NCBI RefSeq assembly: GCF_029255285.1
Contig: NZ_JAPUVI010000022.1
Span: forward strand, 206,289 to 270,288
DNA from: Accumulibacter sp.
Lineage (GTDB): Bacteria > Pseudomonadota > Gammaproteobacteria > Burkholderiales > Rhodocyclaceae
Length of the DNA: 64,000 nucleotides
Reading direction: 5' to 3'
Below, piece after piece: positions 1 through 8,007 of this stretch (positions are counted from its first letter, which is position 1; each line of letters starts with the position of its first letter). Position numbers and translations under genes: made by a program. The notes below the pieces were generated by a model. The model saw nothing but the letters and a program-made list of their open reading frames with translations, ran no database searches and was not told the origin of the DNA.

Positions 1-2
1 AC

Positions 3-44
3 GAGTCGTCGAACAACACGGTCGCTGCCGGCATGATCGTCTGA
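3..44 (+). CDS. cysN: C-terminal end of probable sulfate adenylyltransferase subunit 1 (partial)
   Basis: The window opens inside a reading frame that ends with the residues NNTVAAGMIV and a TGA at 42-44. That ending resembles the usual C-terminus of CysN/NodQ GTPase-type sulfate adenylyltransferase subunits, which commonly finish with N-x-TVAAGM. Only 13 codons are visible, so the call rests on this tail alone. The next gene starts 10 bases downstream on the same strand, so the two may be cotranscribed. Confidence 0.4.
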   Translation, partial: ESSNNTVAAGMIV

Positions 45-54
45 GCACAACCCG

Positions 55-1131
55 ATGGACATCCACGGCAAACCGATCGAGGAACGCATCGACTGGCTGT
101 TCGGTCTGGCCGACCGCCACGGTACGATCTTCCGCAGCCCGGAAGCCTGGCTGGCGCGCGAACGCTACCTTGCCGAGCATCCGACGGCAATTGCCGTCCT
201 CAAGTGCATGGACGGCCGGATCAACATCCCGGTCGCGACCAACACGCCGGTGGGCATCCTGATGCCATTCCGCAATCTCGGCGGCATCTTCGATCTTGGC
301 TGGCCGCACCTCGGCGAAGTGCTGGCCCATCACGTGCAGCGCGTCGTCAGCGCCGGCCGGCATGTGGTCTTCCTGGTCACCTATCACTATTCGCAAGGCG
401 ACCCGCGTCGCGGCTGCGCCGGTTTCCAGTGCGACACGGCAGCGGCAATTGCCCACACCTACGAAATTCGCCGCCAGGTCGAACATATTTTCGGTACCGA
501 CCACAGCACCGTCTATCCTCTGGTCTGCGGTTTCGAGACCGACGAGGATGCGCTGGTAATCCACGGCACGGCTGGCGACAAGCTCGACCTGGCGACGCTC
601 ACGTCCACCGACCGCGCCACGCTCGAACTCCGCCTGGCCGCCCTGCTGCCCGACATGCCGGCACGCATGCGGGCCGACCTGCTACCTCTGCTGTACGGCA
701 ATCTCGAACACATCGAGAACGTGCGAGCACAGATTCGCCGCAACGAGCGCCTGCTCGACATCGAGCATCGCGAATGGATGATCTGCCTCGGACGCGGCTT
801 CGACTTCCTGCACACGCCCAACATCGCGCTGATCATCGGGCCCTATAGTCCCAACCTCGACGTTCCGATCCGCCGCGCGGCCGGCATCATCGAAGCCAAC
901 ATGCAGGCCGGCCGCATCCCAAGCGACGGCTTCCTGCTCCTGGCCTCGGTGCCCTACGACGAGATCGGCATCGACCGCGCGCGGGCCGAACTCAAGTCAC
1001 GCTTTCTCTCGACTTTCGCGGCCGACGTCATACGTACCGAGTTTCCCCGCCTGGGGGAGCAAATGGCGATCCGCACCGCGGTTCTCGACTGGCGCTCGCG
1101 CACCCTCCAGACGATCGCCGCCGGCACCTAA
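55..1131 (+). CDS. CsoSCA-like (carboxysomal-type) carbonic anhydrase
   Basis: A 358-residue protein with the zinc site of divergent beta-carbonic anhydrases. C51-x-D53-x-R55 (CMDGR) supplies the first zinc cysteine and the Asp/Arg dyad, and H111 and C121 (HYSQGDPRRGC) would be the other ligands. Ordinary beta enzymes have H-x2-C. The long H-to-C gap seen here is the hallmark of the carboxysome shell enzyme CsoSCA. The protein is shorter than CsoSCA (about 500 residues), apparently lacking its N-terminal region. Expected reaction: CO2 hydration to bicarbonate, in the cytosol because no signal peptide is visible. No carboxysome shell or Rubisco genes lie nearby, so a carboxysome role is not supported. 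ATG at 55 follows the preceding stop closely. The family call is firm; the physiological role is unknown. Confidence 0.75.
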   Translation: MDIHGKPIEERIDWLFGLADRHGTIFRSPEAWLARERYLAEHPTAIAVLKCMDGRINIPVATNTPVGILMPFRNLGGIFDLGWPHLGEVLAHHVQRVVSAGRHVVFLVTYHYSQGDPRRGCAGFQCDTAAAIAHTYEIRRQVEHIFGTDHSTVYPLVCGFETDEDALVIHGTAGDKLDLATLTSTDRATLELRLAALLPDMPARMRADLLPLLYGNLEHIENVRAQIRRNERLLDIEHREWMICLGRGFDFLHTPNIALIIGPYSPNLDVPIRRAAGIIEANMQAGRIPSDGFLLLASVPYDEIGIDRARAELKSRFLSTFAADVIRTEFPRLGEQMAIRTAVLDWRSRTLQTIAAGT

Positions 1132-1481
1132 GGCGGCGCGCCGGATCGCCGCCGCGCCACCCTGGGCAAGATCGCGACGGAAAATTTGTTCTCGCACTGG
1201 AGTCAGAGGCTGTGAATTTTTCACTTCTTCAGCACAATTGGCGCGACCGGACAGCTGGCGCCAGCCTAGGTTGAATTATGCGTAATTCGTGTTCTGGTTA
1301 GCCGTTCGGCCTGGATCTGGTTCGTTTTCGCGCTTTTCTCCCGGTCGGCCTGCCTTGCGGTACGACGGACGTGCCTGTTCCTAGGCCGACGAGTTGGGGT
1401 GCGAGGGTAACCGCGCGCATGAGGTTGTGGAGTTGACCCTTTTCGGTGGACACCTGATGCTTACGCAACAAGGAGTCCAAG
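1132..1481. other. Intergenic, no gene seen
   Basis: About 350 bases between the carbonic anhydrase gene and transposase debris. I see no credible reading frame, RNA gene or strong hairpin. The right half (from about 1270) may already belong to the degraded insertion sequence, but no terminal inverted repeat could be defined. Confidence 0.4.
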
Positions 1482-1688
1482 GTGCCGAAAAGCAGACCAC
1501 CGTACCCGGCGGAATTTCGCCAACAGATCGTCGAACTGGCGCAGGCTGGCCGAAGCCCGCAAGAGTTGTCTCGGGAGTTCGGGCCGACCAGCCAGACCAT
1601 TGTCAACTGGCTGGCGCAAGCAGCCCGCGACGCCAGCAAGCCCTTGCCTGGCAAAGAGGGCTTGAGCAGTACCGAGCGGGCTGTGTGA
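1482..1688 (+). pseudogene. IS3-family OrfA transposase fragment
   Basis: A 68-residue frame whose first ~45 residues are the helix-turn-helix start of IS3/IS911-type OrfA (PYPAEFRQQIVELAQAG, then a second helix ending in TIVNWLAQA). OrfA is normally 90-100 residues and is followed by the DDE-bearing OrfB. Here the frame stops just where IS256-type sequence begins, so only the DNA-binding head survives. It is an inactive remnant created by a second element or a deletion. Confidence 0.7.
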
Positions 1689-2276
1689 CCTGAAGGCGCG
1701 CGGCCTGGCACGGGGGCCCCCAGTTGGCAGTCGGCGACGGGGCACTTGGCTTCTGGGCGGCGCTCGATCAGATCTATCCCGAGACCCGTGCTCAGCGCTG
1801 CTGGGTACACAAGAGCGCCAACGTGCTCAATGAACTCCCCAAGAGCCTGCAGGGCAAGGCCAAGGCGGCGCTGCACGAGATCTGGATGGCGCCGAGCGCA
1901 GGCGATCGTCGCCTTCGATGCCTTCCTGAAGAGCTACCAAGCGAAGTACCCGGAGGCCACCGATAAGCTCGTCAAGGACCGCGAAGCCTTGCTCGCCTTC
2001 TACGACTTTCCGGCCGAGCACTGGATGCGCCTGCGCACCACCAACCCCGTCGAGTCGACCTTCGCCACCGTCCGCCAGCGCACCACGCGCACCAAGAACT
2101 GCGTGTCGCGCGCCACCTTCCTGGGGCTCGCGTTCAAGCTGGTCCAGGAGGCCCAGAAGAGCTGGCGGCGCATTCGGGGCACCGAACGCATCGCCGATCT
2201 GCTCGCCGGCATGGTCTTCAAGGACGGCGTTCCGGCGCCCGACAATCCCCCGGAACGCCAGCCGATGGCCGCCTGA
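1689..2276 (+). pseudogene. IS256-family transposase, C-terminal fragment with frameshifts
   Basis: The conserved C-terminal half of an IS256 (Mutator-type DDE) transposase. Recognisable pieces are GDGALGFWAAL, RCWVHKSANVLN, AFYDFPAEHWMRLRTTNP (with the catalytic Glu in the following VEST) and FKLVQEAQKSWRRI. The reading frame changes at least twice. One shift is near 1715, in a run of G and C residues. Another is near 1895, between EIWMAPS and the frame continuing AQAIVAFDAFLKSYQ. The N-terminal half with the first two Asp residues is missing. It cannot encode an active transposase. Confidence 0.8.
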
Positions 2277-2292
2277 TCGCTCAATGCCCATG

Positions 2293-2322
2293 GAATGCCA
2301 TACACCAGAATGCCATACACCA
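2293..2322. repeat. Tandem 15-bp repeat at the right end of the IS256 remnant
   Basis: Two head-to-tail copies of GAATGCCATACACCA, followed directly by ACTTGACAATAGTTC, which resembles the terminal inverted repeat region of IS256-type elements. The doubled unit suggests slippage or a second insertion event at the element end. Confidence 0.5.
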
Positions 2323-2509
2323 GACTTGACAATAGTTCCAGAATATGACGAGATCCAGACCGCTGTGAACACCCCCCCGCTATGCCAGTGACGGCAAACG
2401 ACATATTGAGCAAGAGTTGAATTTGGCATGTCGGCAATTCTGCAATTGATAACAGGCCCCGAGATTCTGGGTGTAGTGTCGGATCTCCTATCCTATTGAG
2501 GTGAACTTC

Positions 2510-4639
2510 ATGGACAACCCTTATAAGTTCGTCGGGGAAGGTATCCCCTACCAAAGAGTGAGTTTTTGTCTGCCACGTTGGGGTGACTTTTACGTCCGTA
2601 ACGAAAAGCGTGCCGGACGCACGCTACCACTGCAGCGGGCGGACTGCCCATTCTGCGACATGGCGACGGGTGTCACAATACCGCCTGGCTCGATCAGACG
2701 CGTGCAATTCGGCAACGAGGATTACGTCGTTGTATCCAACAACAATCCTATCGTCCAAGGCCAGTGGATGCTTATCCCGGCTCCGACCGACATCGCGCAT
2801 CCAGCCCACAGGCTTGACCTAAACTCCAACGATGTCCGCCTCGCGCTGTGCCTCGCACAAGGTAAGGCGCCACATGTCGAAAAAGTCCCTACGGTTTGCT
2901 ATGTCAATACGCTTCCCGGCTCTGGCCGTTCGGTCGCTCACTTGCACATCAACTGCGTGCCAGCGTGCAACGTCCCGAGATTGCCGCCGGTAGTCGTTCC
3001 CTGGCAGATCTGCACGGCCGGGGCCTGCACTATTTCACGCTTGGCCGGTGCCCCCTTCTACGCTATCGTGGTGCAGGGCAATGACGACGAGGCGCTCGCG
3101 GAACTTGTCGCCGACCTGCATCAAAGGATGAACGAGTGGCAGCAGCCGTACAATCTGCTCGTCTACAGTGATGACCTAACGTCGGCTTCCGTACGCGTCG
3201 CACTTGTGCCGCGTGATGCAGAGTATTGCGAAGCGGCCGACCAGCGCATCGGCGGACTGGAATTCCTGACCGGAGTCCTGATACCCGGTTCGGCGCGCAT
3301 TGGAATGATGGACACGATCCTCCGTGATCGCGCACTTTCTCAGGCGACGCTCAAGGCAGATGCGCAGCTGCACCTTGAACGCAGACTGCGTGGTGCTTAC
3401 GATCTTCCGCCAGCCGGCTCGGTTGTACGCGCAAGGTCAGACGGTGGAAATCGGTACAAGGGGCTAATTGAGCAGAACACTATTCTTAGTCAGAGCATCG
3501 GTCGCCCACCGCCGAAAAGGAGCGGCAAAGGCCCGGTCTTTGGCGTGATCGACCGCGAATGCTGGTCTTACAAGTCGGTCTATCCACAACGTAGTTTTCA
3601 CGACAATCGCGTCAACGCGAACGTGTTGGTGAGGATCACCCGAGCGAGCATCTGCCAGTCCGACCGCCGGGTCTTGGCAAACGAGAAGTCGGCGGAGGTG
3701 CGGGAACTTGCTCTGGGACACGAGGGTGGCGGCTACGTGGTTGATCCCGGGCCGTGGGAAAAGGAACTGGCGGCGGGGGAGAAAGTCGTCGTGCTGCCGC
3801 ACCTTAGTTGCGGCAATTGTGAGCAATGTCATGGCTATATGTCGAATCTCTGTCCACAGATGGAACATCTTGGCTTCCACCTTCACGGGAATCTCGCCAC
3901 ACTGATGGCCTTCCCGTATCAATGCGTGCTACCGGTGGGCGCTGATTTCCCAGACGATGCCTTGCCACTAGTCGAGCCCTTGGCCTGCGTATTGCGCGCG
4001 CTCTTCCGCCTCCGTCTCGGCTTGCGCTTGCTGCCCCCGGGGGACAGGACAATGACCATCTTTGGTGGAGGACCGATGGGTTACCTCACCGCACTGGCGG
4101 TCAAACGCAACTGGCCGACGGTGGGCCTAACGATCGTCGAGCCAAGCGCGTCTCGGCGTAGCGTCATCGACAATTTGCAAGACGGATTCGATGTCGTCGA
4201 GAAAATGCCGCGGGGACGAAGGAGCTCAATTACCTTTGTTGCCGCCAGTGCTTATTCGGCGACAGTCGCTGCGCTAGACGCAACCGACTTCGGCGGTACA
4301 GCGCTCCTCTTCTCTGGGATCAACACTGGTGACCGTGTCAGAGAACGATGTGGGAGTTTTTCGGCCGATGAATTAGAGCATTACCATCGCTCCGAAGTTG
4401 TGCTGCAGCATGAGGCAGACGCGAATCACAGAATTAATCTCATTGGCTCCAGTGGATACATCCTTGATGACGTTACGCGATCGCTCAGCGAACTTCGCCA
4501 ACACTACGAACATCAATACAAGAAGTTGCAGACAGAGCAAATCGACGGCTTGTCTCCCCGAGTCGAGGCTCTCTTGTCAAGCCGGGGCGTGGACGATCCC
4601 GCCGTAGCTGAAACGCTCAAGGTACTGATTCGCATCTAG
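2510..4639 (+). CDS. Fusion of HIT/GalT-like nucleotidyl transferase and zinc-dependent MDR dehydrogenase
   Basis: About 709 residues in one uninterrupted frame. The N-terminal third contains a CPFC pair and an H-x-H motif in SVAHLHINCVP (around residue 145), as in the GalT/Ap4A-phosphorylase branch of the HIT superfamily, where the last His is replaced. The C-terminal part (from about 345) is a zinc alcohol-dehydrogenase fold. It has a catalytic-type Cys in SICQSD, GHEGGG near 403, the structural-zinc pattern C-x2-C-x2-C-x7-C near 434, and the Rossmann loop FGGGPMG near 517. Together this suggests nucleotidyl or phosphate chemistry on a sugar plus polyol or sugar oxidation. ATG 2510 is preferred over GTG 2501 because GAGGTG lies six bases upstream of it. 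It is first in a three-gene operon. The substrate is unknown; the fused architecture is unusual. Confidence 0.7.
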   Translation: MDNPYKFVGEGIPYQRVSFCLPRWGDFYVRNEKRAGRTLPLQRADCPFCDMATGVTIPPGSIRRVQFGNEDYVVVSNNNPIVQGQWMLIPAPTDIAHPAHRLDLNSNDVRLALCLAQGKAPHVEKVPTVCYVNTLPGSGRSVAHLHINCVPACNVPRLPPVVVPWQICTAGACTISRLAGAPFYAIVVQGNDDEALAELVADLHQRMNEWQQPYNLLVYSDDLTSASVRVALVPRDAEYCEAADQRIGGLEFLTGVLIPGSARIGMMDTILRDRALSQATLKADAQLHLERRLRGAYDLPPAGSVVRARSDGGNRYKGLIEQNTILSQSIGRPPPKRSGKGPVFGVIDRECWSYKSVYPQRSFHDNRVNANVLVRITRASICQSDRRVLANEKSAEVRELALGHEGGGYVVDPGPWEKELAAGEKVVVLPHLSCGNCEQCHGYMSNLCPQMEHLGFHLHGNLATLMAFPYQCVLPVGADFPDDALPLVEPLACVLRALFRLRLGLRLLPPGDRTMTIFGGGPMGYLTALAVKRNWPTVGLTIVEPSASRRSVIDNLQDGFDVVEKMPRGRRSSITFVAASAYSATVAALDATDFGGTALLFSGINTGDRVRERCGSFSADELEHYHRSEVVLQHEADANHRINLIGSSGYILDDVTRSLSELRQHYEHQYKKLQTEQIDGLSPRVEALLSSRGVDDPAVAETLKVLIRI

Positions 4640-4649
4640 CAGAGACCAT

Positions 4650-5699
4650 ATGGAACCAAGACGCGTTGCGTTGATCGGTGCAGGTTCTATCGCTGCCTGT
4701 CACGCCTATGCCATGAGAGCGTTGCCTTTTTACTATCCAGGTGCACCGCGCGTCGAGTTGGCTTACGTTACCTCGGCGACTGTCGCGACGCGCGACGCGT
4801 TTGCCGAGCGTTACGGTGTTCGTGAAGCGCTCTCTCTAGAAGCTCTTGCGCGGCGATCAGATTTCGATAGCGTCTACATCCTCAGCCCAAACGCCCAACA
4901 CTTCTCACATTTTCGCTTTGCAGCAGAATGTGACAATGTGGCACGTATCTACTTAGAGAAGCCTGTCTGCACAACCATAGACGACGAGCGTGCGCTTGCA
5001 GCGTACTCAGGCGTAGCTAGAGTTCAAACCGGCTTCCAATTCCTCCAAAATAGTGCTGTACGACTTGCGTTACGGCTCTGCCGCGAACGCCGGTTTGGTG
5101 TACCTGTCCATTTTCAAGTGCGTTACCTTCACAGCGGCTATCTCGATCACGAATATCGCTCACGGCGCGCTGAGAGGATGATGCCCGCCCCAGAAGGCGG
5201 GGCTCTGATCGATCTGGGCTCACATGCGTTCAGCCTAGCGGTCGCCTTCCTCGGTGACGGCTTGCGCGTTGTCGATGCGTCCGCGAGTAGCGCGTTCCCA
5301 GATGTACCATCGGACCTGTGTACGATGGCGCTGTGCCGTGATGTTGACACTGGAGCAGTAGGGATGGTTATGGCCAGCCGTGTTTCCGCTGGCGCCGGTG
5401 AGTTGCTCGAAGTAGAGTTGCGCGGCACTATGGGGGGATTTCGTCTGTCGACCGAAAATGCGGAATTCCTCGAGTTGTTTTCGCTCTCCTCAGACAAGAG
5501 CCAGATATTGCGAACGTCGAGCGGTTACACTCCCTTGAGCACGTTCCCTAACCGTGTGGTGTTAGGCGGATGGCTGCGCTCACTCGTTCACGCTAACTAC
5601 TTGTTTCTTAACGACCAGGAAGACGACCCCTTCGCCGACCTGCGCCACGGTCTGACTGTTCAGCGCCTGCTTAGAGACGCGGCGCGGCACCTCAATTAA
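4650..5699 (+). CDS. Gfo/Idh/MocA-family NAD(P)-dependent oxidoreductase
   Basis: A 349-residue protein with the N-terminal dinucleotide loop GAGSIA followed by a conserved His, and the family signature EKPVC near residue 110. Its length matches the family norm of 330-390. Members oxidise or reduce sugars, inositols and related polyols; the substrate cannot be read from sequence. It starts 10 bases after the HIT-MDR fusion gene and ends 12 bases before the SorC-like regulator, so the three are almost certainly one transcript. Its base composition is visibly less GC-biased than the rest of the window, consistent with acquisition as a unit. Confidence 0.85.
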   Translation: MEPRRVALIGAGSIAACHAYAMRALPFYYPGAPRVELAYVTSATVATRDAFAERYGVREALSLEALARRSDFDSVYILSPNAQHFSHFRFAAECDNVARIYLEKPVCTTIDDERALAAYSGVARVQTGFQFLQNSAVRLALRLCRERRFGVPVHFQVRYLHSGYLDHEYRSRRAERMMPAPEGGALIDLGSHAFSLAVAFLGDGLRVVDASASSAFPDVPSDLCTMALCRDVDTGAVGMVMASRVSAGAGELLEVELRGTMGGFRLSTENAEFLELFSLSSDKSQILRTSSGYTPLSTFPNRVVLGGWLRSLVHANYLFLNDQEDDPFADLRHGLTVQRLLRDAARHLN

Positions 5700-5711
5700 G
5701 GAAAACAGACT

Positions 5712-7109
5712 ATGTATGACGAAAAACTCATGGAATTGGAGCTTCAGAAAGCGGCAGCCTTCTATTGCGAAGGATTGACCATACAAGAGATCTCTGAAAT
5801 CGTCTCCCAACCTTTGAGCGAAGTGCAGAGAATGATCCAACACGCTGAGCAAAGCGGCTACTTCGAGTATCGTCCGCAGCTGTTCCCTAACCGCATTCTC
5901 CCCGAGGTTGGCGCCTACATCAAAGACGAGGTGCTCACGGCTGCACTGCGCCGCGTACTGAACGAGAGCCTTGAGCTGAGGCTTATTACGCTGCACATCG
6001 CGCGCTCACCAGCTAGCATGTTCCGTCTTTATGAGATCGAGGCCGACGAATCGAGCGTTGCCCACAAGAAGTACCGAGAGGCTGAGCTCGTTTCCCTCAA
6101 GCTATGCGGCTCAAAAGCCGCAGATCATCTTTGTAGCAAACTCTTCGACGACCGAGATCACACAATTGGCGTAAACTGGGGCAACGCTGTCAAGTTGACC
6201 ATTGATCAAATCCGCCCGATGCCGAGCACACTGCGGGACGGGCTACTGTCTGTGATCAGTCTTTTCGGGGATCTCGATTTTCACCCTCAACAGCCGTTGA
6301 CCGGTCAAAAAACGTTCAATCACGTCAATTGTAACCGGCACGTTCAGCAGCTGGCAATGCGGTTGGGAAGTCGGTCCGAGGCTGTCTCGCTCAGCGTACC
6401 TGGATTCATTCCGTCCCATTTTGCTGAAGATGGTGCTACATTGGAAGCGATTCGTAGTTTTCTGGGCAGCCATGCTTCCTACCAGCGGATTTTTGGGGAT
6501 CTGCCAGGCAACGATCCCGTCAGACCACGCGCCTACAACGGCATCATCGACGTCGATAGTGACGCCCACATTACGAAGATGGACACAATAATCACGGGTT
6601 TCGGCTCGGCGGACACTTACACCGACGCGTTCCACTACCTTAGTTTCTGGCTTAGCGAGGAAGAGAGCCAGATACTACGGAGCCACTGCCGCGAAGGCAG
6701 GGTTGTCGGGGACATCGCTGGGCATCTGGTGCCGTCGATCAAAGGCGAGAAGGACGACGTTTTGATGCGCTTCCTCAGACGTATCAACAGCCGCATCCTC
6801 GCCGCGCAGCCTAGTGACTTCGTCGACGTGGCATGTCGCCACCGCAAAAACGGCCTTGGTGCAGGCGTGGTCGGGGTCACCGTCGGCGCACGCAAGGCGA
6901 AAATTCTGGCCAGACTGCTTTCGAAGTCGCCTGCGCCGGTCTCCGCGCTATTTATCGATACTCACTTAGCATTATCTCTGCTCGCCGATCTTAGCCCGAC
7001 CGAGTTTGGAACATACCTTAGAGGAGCAGAGGGGCGGCTTCTGGTTGAGGACGCCAAGGAGTGGTCTGCAGGTACGCAAACTCTCATTCCCGCACTGTCC
7101 CACATCTGA
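5712..7109 (+). CDS. SorC/DeoR-type sugar-responsive transcriptional regulator
   Basis: A 465-residue protein with a short N-terminal helix-turn-helix of the SorC type (YCEGLTIQEISEIVSQ, residues ~18-33, followed by a recognition helix). A phosphosugar-isomerase-like effector domain follows, recognisable from GVNWGNAVKL near 158, a GDIAGHLVP segment and VGVTVGARKAKI near 395. SorC regulators are usually about 315 residues. The extra ~150 residues lie mainly inside the effector domain. Being last in the operon with an oxidoreductase and the HIT-MDR fusion, it probably senses the pathway's (phospho)sugar. ATG follows AAGGAAAA. The family call is fairly secure; the effector is unknown. Confidence 0.75.
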   Translation: MYDEKLMELELQKAAAFYCEGLTIQEISEIVSQPLSEVQRMIQHAEQSGYFEYRPQLFPNRILPEVGAYIKDEVLTAALRRVLNESLELRLITLHIARSPASMFRLYEIEADESSVAHKKYREAELVSLKLCGSKAADHLCSKLFDDRDHTIGVNWGNAVKLTIDQIRPMPSTLRDGLLSVISLFGDLDFHPQQPLTGQKTFNHVNCNRHVQQLAMRLGSRSEAVSLSVPGFIPSHFAEDGATLEAIRSFLGSHASYQRIFGDLPGNDPVRPRAYNGIIDVDSDAHITKMDTIITGFGSADTYTDAFHYLSFWLSEEESQILRSHCREGRVVGDIAGHLVPSIKGEKDDVLMRFLRRINSRILAAQPSDFVDVACRHRKNGLGAGVVGVTVGARKAKILARLLSKSPAPVSALFIDTHLALSLLADLSPTEFGTYLRGAEGRLLVEDAKEWSAGTQTLIPALSHI

Positions 7110-7230
7110 ATCGGATCATGACCTGTTCAAACGGTACTTTGAAGCCGTCAGGCCGGGAAATCGACCGGGAAGAACCACGCGACGCGCCTAGCTGTTAGAA
7201 TCGCCGCCTCTCCCGCCCTTGGCCAGCGCC

Positions 7231-7986
7231 ATGTCCACGCCCTCTCGCCTGATTTTCGGCTTTCATTCGACACTCGCCAAGCTGCGCCACGACCCGGAAG
7301 CGGTGCGTGAGATCTACGTCGATGCCGGCCGCAAGGATTCCCGTCTGCGTGATCTGGTACGGCAGGCGGAGTTCGCCGGCGTACGCGTCCTGCCGGTCGC
7401 GGGCTCGCGCCTGGAAAGCATGGCACCCGGCGCCCGGCATCAGGGAGTCATCGCCACCGTTGACGCGACACAGCGCCATGTGACGCTCGACGACATTCTC
7501 GAGACGCTCGAAGAACCAGCGTTGCTGCTGATCCTCGATGGGATTCAGGATCCGCACAATCTCGGCGCCTGTCTGCGCGTCGCCGACGCCGTCGGCGCGC
7601 ACGCCGTGATTGCCCCCAAGGATCGCGCTGTCGGCCTGACGCAAACCGCTGTCAAGGTGGCGAGCGGAGCCGCCGAGACGGTACCTTACATCACGGTCAC
7701 CAATCTCGCGCGCACGCTGCGTGAAATCAAGGAGCACGAGATCTGCGTCATCGGCACCGACGCGTCGGCCGGCAAGGATCTCTACGCCGCCGGCTGGCCA
7801 GCGGCCAGCGCCTGGGTACTCGGCGCCGAAGGCGACGGCCTGCGGCGCTTGACCCGCGAGGCTTGCGATCAACTGGTCAGCATTCCGATGCTCGGATCGG
7901 TCGCCAGCCTAAACGTTTCGGTGGCCGCCGGGGTCTGCCTCTTCGAGGCGCGCCGACGGCTCGCCAGCCCATCGCTTGCCGGCTAG
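7231..7986 (+). CDS. rlmB: 23S rRNA (guanosine-2'-O-)-methyltransferase RlmB
   Basis: A SpoU/TrmH-type SPOUT methyltransferase of about 251 residues, the usual RlmB size. The N-terminal substrate-binding domain begins FGFHSTL. The three SPOUT motifs are visible: DGIQDPHNLGACLRVADAVG, then WVLGAEGDGLRRL, then MLGSVASLNVSVAAGV, which forms the knotted SAM pocket. The enzyme methylates a guanosine ribose (G2251 in E. coli) in the peptidyl-transferase loop of 23S rRNA. ATG at 7231 is preferred to the in-frame TTG at 7219 because family members start just before this point. It converges on the exopolysaccharide kinase gene, with only 21 bases between the stops. Confidence 0.9.
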   Translation: MSTPSRLIFGFHSTLAKLRHDPEAVREIYVDAGRKDSRLRDLVRQAEFAGVRVLPVAGSRLESMAPGARHQGVIATVDATQRHVTLDDILETLEEPALLLILDGIQDPHNLGACLRVADAVGAHAVIAPKDRAVGLTQTAVKVASGAAETVPYITVTNLARTLREIKEHEICVIGTDASAGKDLYAAGWPAASAWVLGAEGDGLRRLTREACDQLVSIPMLGSVASLNVSVAAGVCLFEARRRLASPSLAG

Positions 7987-8007
7987 ACCGCCGCGGCGCG
8001 CCAACGG

